Notes under the pieces: generated by a model
Databases searched by the model: none
What the model saw: only the letters and a program-made list of their open reading frames with translations
Told to the model about the DNA's origin: nothing
Assembly (NCBI GenBank): GCA_965208525.1
Contig: OZ242340.1
Coordinates: forward strand, 2,666,001-2,730,000
Direction: 5' to 3'
Source of the DNA: VXYL01 sp965208525
Lineage (GTDB): Bacteria > Pseudomonadota > Gammaproteobacteria > Pseudomonadales > Azotimanducaceae
Length of the DNA stretch: 64,000 bases
Made by a program: the position numbers and the translations under genes
Part shown: positions 62,210 through 64,000 of the stretch, in pieces
How the letters are laid out: each line of letters starts with the position of its first letter
How positions within the stretch are numbered: the stretch's first letter is position 1

Positions 62210-62781
62210 GTGCGGCGAAGGCGTTGGAGCTTGGCGGACTGTGCAGCCAGCGTCGCGCTCGCCTCGCTCAGAAACCGGCGGAGCAGCGCCGTACGCTCGC
62301 GCGCCGCGTTTTGCAGCGCGTCGATTGCCGCGGTTGCAAGGCCCGTCGCGTCGGCGTCGAAGCGTGGCCGAAAGCGTGCCTCGCCGAGTGCCTTGCGCAG
62401 CGCAGCCAACTCCGGCTGCGGGAACCGTTCCGTCAGTGCTTGCGTCCAGGCGTCCCCAGCGGCTGTGGTCGCCCCTTGGCGCCGCTCCACGCGCACCAGC
62501 ACGCGCTTCAGCACGTCGCTGATCCGGTCTGCCAAGGCACGGGCGTCGATCTCGCCAGCCGCATGTTGACGCGCAGCAAGGCGGACGTGGCGTTCAGCGG
62601 CGACATAGGGCTCGCGCAGTGCGGCCCGCTGCCGCAGCCAGTGCCTCGCAAGCAATGTCGCGAGCACGATCGCCAACACCCCCAACCCGAACACCAACCA
62701 CCACCCCGGTGCCGGCGGCCAAAAACCGGGCGCAACGGGCTCGTGAATGTCCCTTAGATCACTCAAGAGATCGGGCGGCAC
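62206..62781 (-). CDS. DUF4381 membrane protein
   Basis: The 191-residue protein begins MPPDLLSDLRDIHEPVAPGF and has the DUF4381 signature WPPAPGWWLVFGLGVLAIVL, one membrane helix followed by a basic helical cytoplasmic region. GTG 62781 follows GGGGAG, which decides the start. DUF4381 genes are found almost only between DUF58 and VWA genes in MoxR operons. Confidence 0.87.
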   Translation of the reverse strand: MPPDLLSDLRDIHEPVAPGFWPPAPGWWLVFGLGVLAIVLATLLARHWLRQRAALREPYVAAERHVRLAARQHAAGEIDARALADRISDVLKRVLVRVERRQGATTAAGDAWTQALTERFPQPELAALRKALGEARFRPRFDADATGLATAAIDALQNAARERTALLRRFLSEASATLAAQSAKLQRLRRT

Positions 62782-62858
62782 TCGGCGCTCCCCTACACCC
62801 CTCAACAACGCCGTCAACTTCCCATACGCAACGCGCCCTCGCAAGCCGTAGCTGCGGG

Positions 62859-63782
62859 CTAGGAAGTCGGGTCGTTGGTCGCGACGGTTGTGAGGTCGAT
62901 GCCGGCGTCGCGGCAGCGGGCGGCGAGGAGGTCCAGGCGGTGAACGAAGCGGCGTTCGTAGTCGTCGGCGCCGAGGCTCGCGTCGAAGCGAACGCGGCGC
63001 AGGCCGTCGCTGACGTTGAAGGCACGGCGTACCCTGGGCAGGCGGCGTTCGAGTGGATCGAAGATGGCGACGAAAGAGGTCGCATTGCGGCTGGCGAGGG
63101 CCGTGACCGCATCTAGCCAGTCTTCCCGAGCTGCGAAGTCGCTGATGACGACGATGCGTTGATTGGCTGGTGCAAGTCGGGCAAGGGTCTCGGGCAGTCG
63201 TCCAAGGGAGTTGGCCGTGGCCCGTGCGGGGGAGAGCGCTTGATTGGCTTTCGCGACCGCCGCGAGGAACCGTCCCACCGCGACGCTGGAGCGATGCGGT
63301 CGAAACGCCACAAGCTCGGACTCGCCCATCACCACGCCGCCTACCCGGTCCCCGGCCTGAAGCGCTCGCCATGCGGTTCGTGCAGCCACTTCCGCTGCCG
63401 CAACGGACTTCAACCGCGCCACGCTGCCGAAGAACATCGAGCGGGTTTGGTCCACGACGATCAGCGTCGGCAGTTCGCGTTCCTCGCGGAAGACGCGAAT
63501 GTGGGCGTGAGCCTTGCGCGCCGTGACCCGCCAGTCGATGTAGCGTGCGTCATCGCCGGGTTGGTATTCCCGCACCTCGTCGAGGTCGATACCGCGTCCC
63601 TTGCGGCGGGACTCGTGCATGCCGACGCGCCGGCCCTTCGCGCGACGGGGAAGGGCTTGAGCGCGTAGGTGGCGCAGCGCAAGGAGTTCCTCAAGGCTCG
63701 CATATGCGCCTTTCAGAGCCAGCCCGTCGGCAAACGCCGGCCCCGACTTGGTCGCCTCAGCGTCAGGCGATGCGCCCCTCAC
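62859..63782 (-). CDS. DUF58 domain protein
   Basis: The 307-residue protein has the diagnostic REYQPGDDARYIDWR at 71-85 and a VWA-like fold after it (LPTLIVVDQTRSM). It probably works as a client or adaptor of the MoxR ATPase. The GTG start lies in the moxR stop (GTGA). Confidence 0.9.
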   Translation of the reverse strand: MRGASPDAEATKSGPAFADGLALKGAYASLEELLALRHLRAQALPRRAKGRRVGMHESRRKGRGIDLDEVREYQPGDDARYIDWRVTARKAHAHIRVFREERELPTLIVVDQTRSMFFGSVARLKSVAAAEVAARTAWRALQAGDRVGGVVMGESELVAFRPHRSSVAVGRFLAAVAKANQALSPARATANSLGRLPETLARLAPANQRIVVISDFAAREDWLDAVTALASRNATSFVAIFDPLERRLPRVRRAFNVSDGLRRVRFDASLGADDYERRFVHRLDLLAARCRDAGIDLTTVATNDPTS

Positions 63783-64000
63783 GGCACCGGCACGTCGCCG
63801 AGCAGATCGTCGATCAGGACATCCATCTCGACGCCGTGCGCTTGCGCCTCGAAGGTGGGAATGAGTCGGTGGCGCATAACGTCGTGCGCCACCGACTGCA
63901 CATCCTCGGGTGAGGTGTAGTCGCGTCCTTCGAGCCATGCCGTGATGCGGGCGCATTGGTCGAGCGCAATGGTGGCGCGGGGGCTGGCGCCGTAGTCGAG
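63779..64000 (-). CDS. moxR: MoxR-family AAA+ ATPase, C-terminal part
   Basis: The last 73 residues are present, beginning LDYGASPRATIAL and ending DLLGDVPVP. GASPRA (sensor 2 region) and HDVMRHRLIPTFEA are diagnostic for MoxR. The N-terminal Walker motifs lie beyond the window. It is the first visible gene of the moxR-DUF58-DUF4381-batA-batB-batD operon. Confidence 0.9.
   Translation of the reverse strand, partial: LDYGASPRATIALDQCARITAWLEGRDYTSPEDVQSVAHDVMRHRLIPTFEAQAHGVEMDVLIDDLLGDVPVP

Noticed and set aside
1..64000. CRISPR array
   Set aside because: No regularly spaced direct repeats were found; the repeats present are palindromic and irregularly spaced, apart from the two-unit tandem after hpd.

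Overview
The window is GC-rich chromosomal DNA. Gene order points to an uncultured gammaproteobacterium, probably marine or host-associated: ispB facing rplU-rpmA-obgE-proB, rpsT facing murJ-ribF-lspA-fkpB, then a minor-pilin operon; lolC-lolD-lolE; gpsA...prmB...aroC; and a moxR-DUF58-DUF4381-bat operon. TTG and GTG starts are common. Genes often overlap by four bases (ATGA, GTGA or TTGA), so most operons look translationally coupled.

Layout. 1-10.2 kb: end of an unidentified gene, a TauD-type dioxygenase, a Tat-exported DUF1552 protein paired with a c-haem-motif DUF1592-type protein, aldose epimerase with a lipid A-type acyltransferase, an acyl-CoA synthetase and an MBL-fold hydrolase. 10.3-18.8 kb: core housekeeping block (ispB, ribosomal proteins L21, L27 and S20, ObgE, ProB, MurJ, RibF, LspA, FKBP). 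19-21.7 kb: type IV minor pilins. 21.7-24.8 kb: a hydrolase, HPPD and a second VOC protein. 25-28.3 kb: the LolCDE lipoprotein release system.

28.4-38.2 kb is an accessory region. It holds a tyrosine recombinase, an orphan GspG-like pseudopilin with a small secreted protein, decayed phage-integrase N-terminal domains, one copy of a ~650-bp repeat with a hairpin, and a two-gene operon encoding a large STAND-type NTPase and a helical partner. That operon is the best candidate for an undescribed system, probably anti-phage. 38.3-46 kb returns to core genes (RRM protein, BCCT transporter, HtpG, GpsA, DUF4892, PrmB). 46.0-49.6 kb is a second insertion: another tyrosine recombinase and the inverted second copy of the ~650-bp repeat, lying exactly between prmB and aroC, which are neighbours in many gammaproteobacteria. 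49.8-64 kb is core again (AroC, TypA, a phytanoyl-CoA dioxygenase-like protein, DUF2797, PepN, and the bat/moxR operon running off the right edge).

The genome carries several dispersed palindromic repeat families. One (called R2 here: an arm pair like GCAGTTCGC...GCGAACTGC followed by a GC palindrome) has entered genes: it encodes an internal segment of the DUF1592 protein, the last residues of HPPD (and was then tandemly duplicated), and the N-terminus of the DUF4892 protein. All functions are read from sequence patterns; no database search was run.
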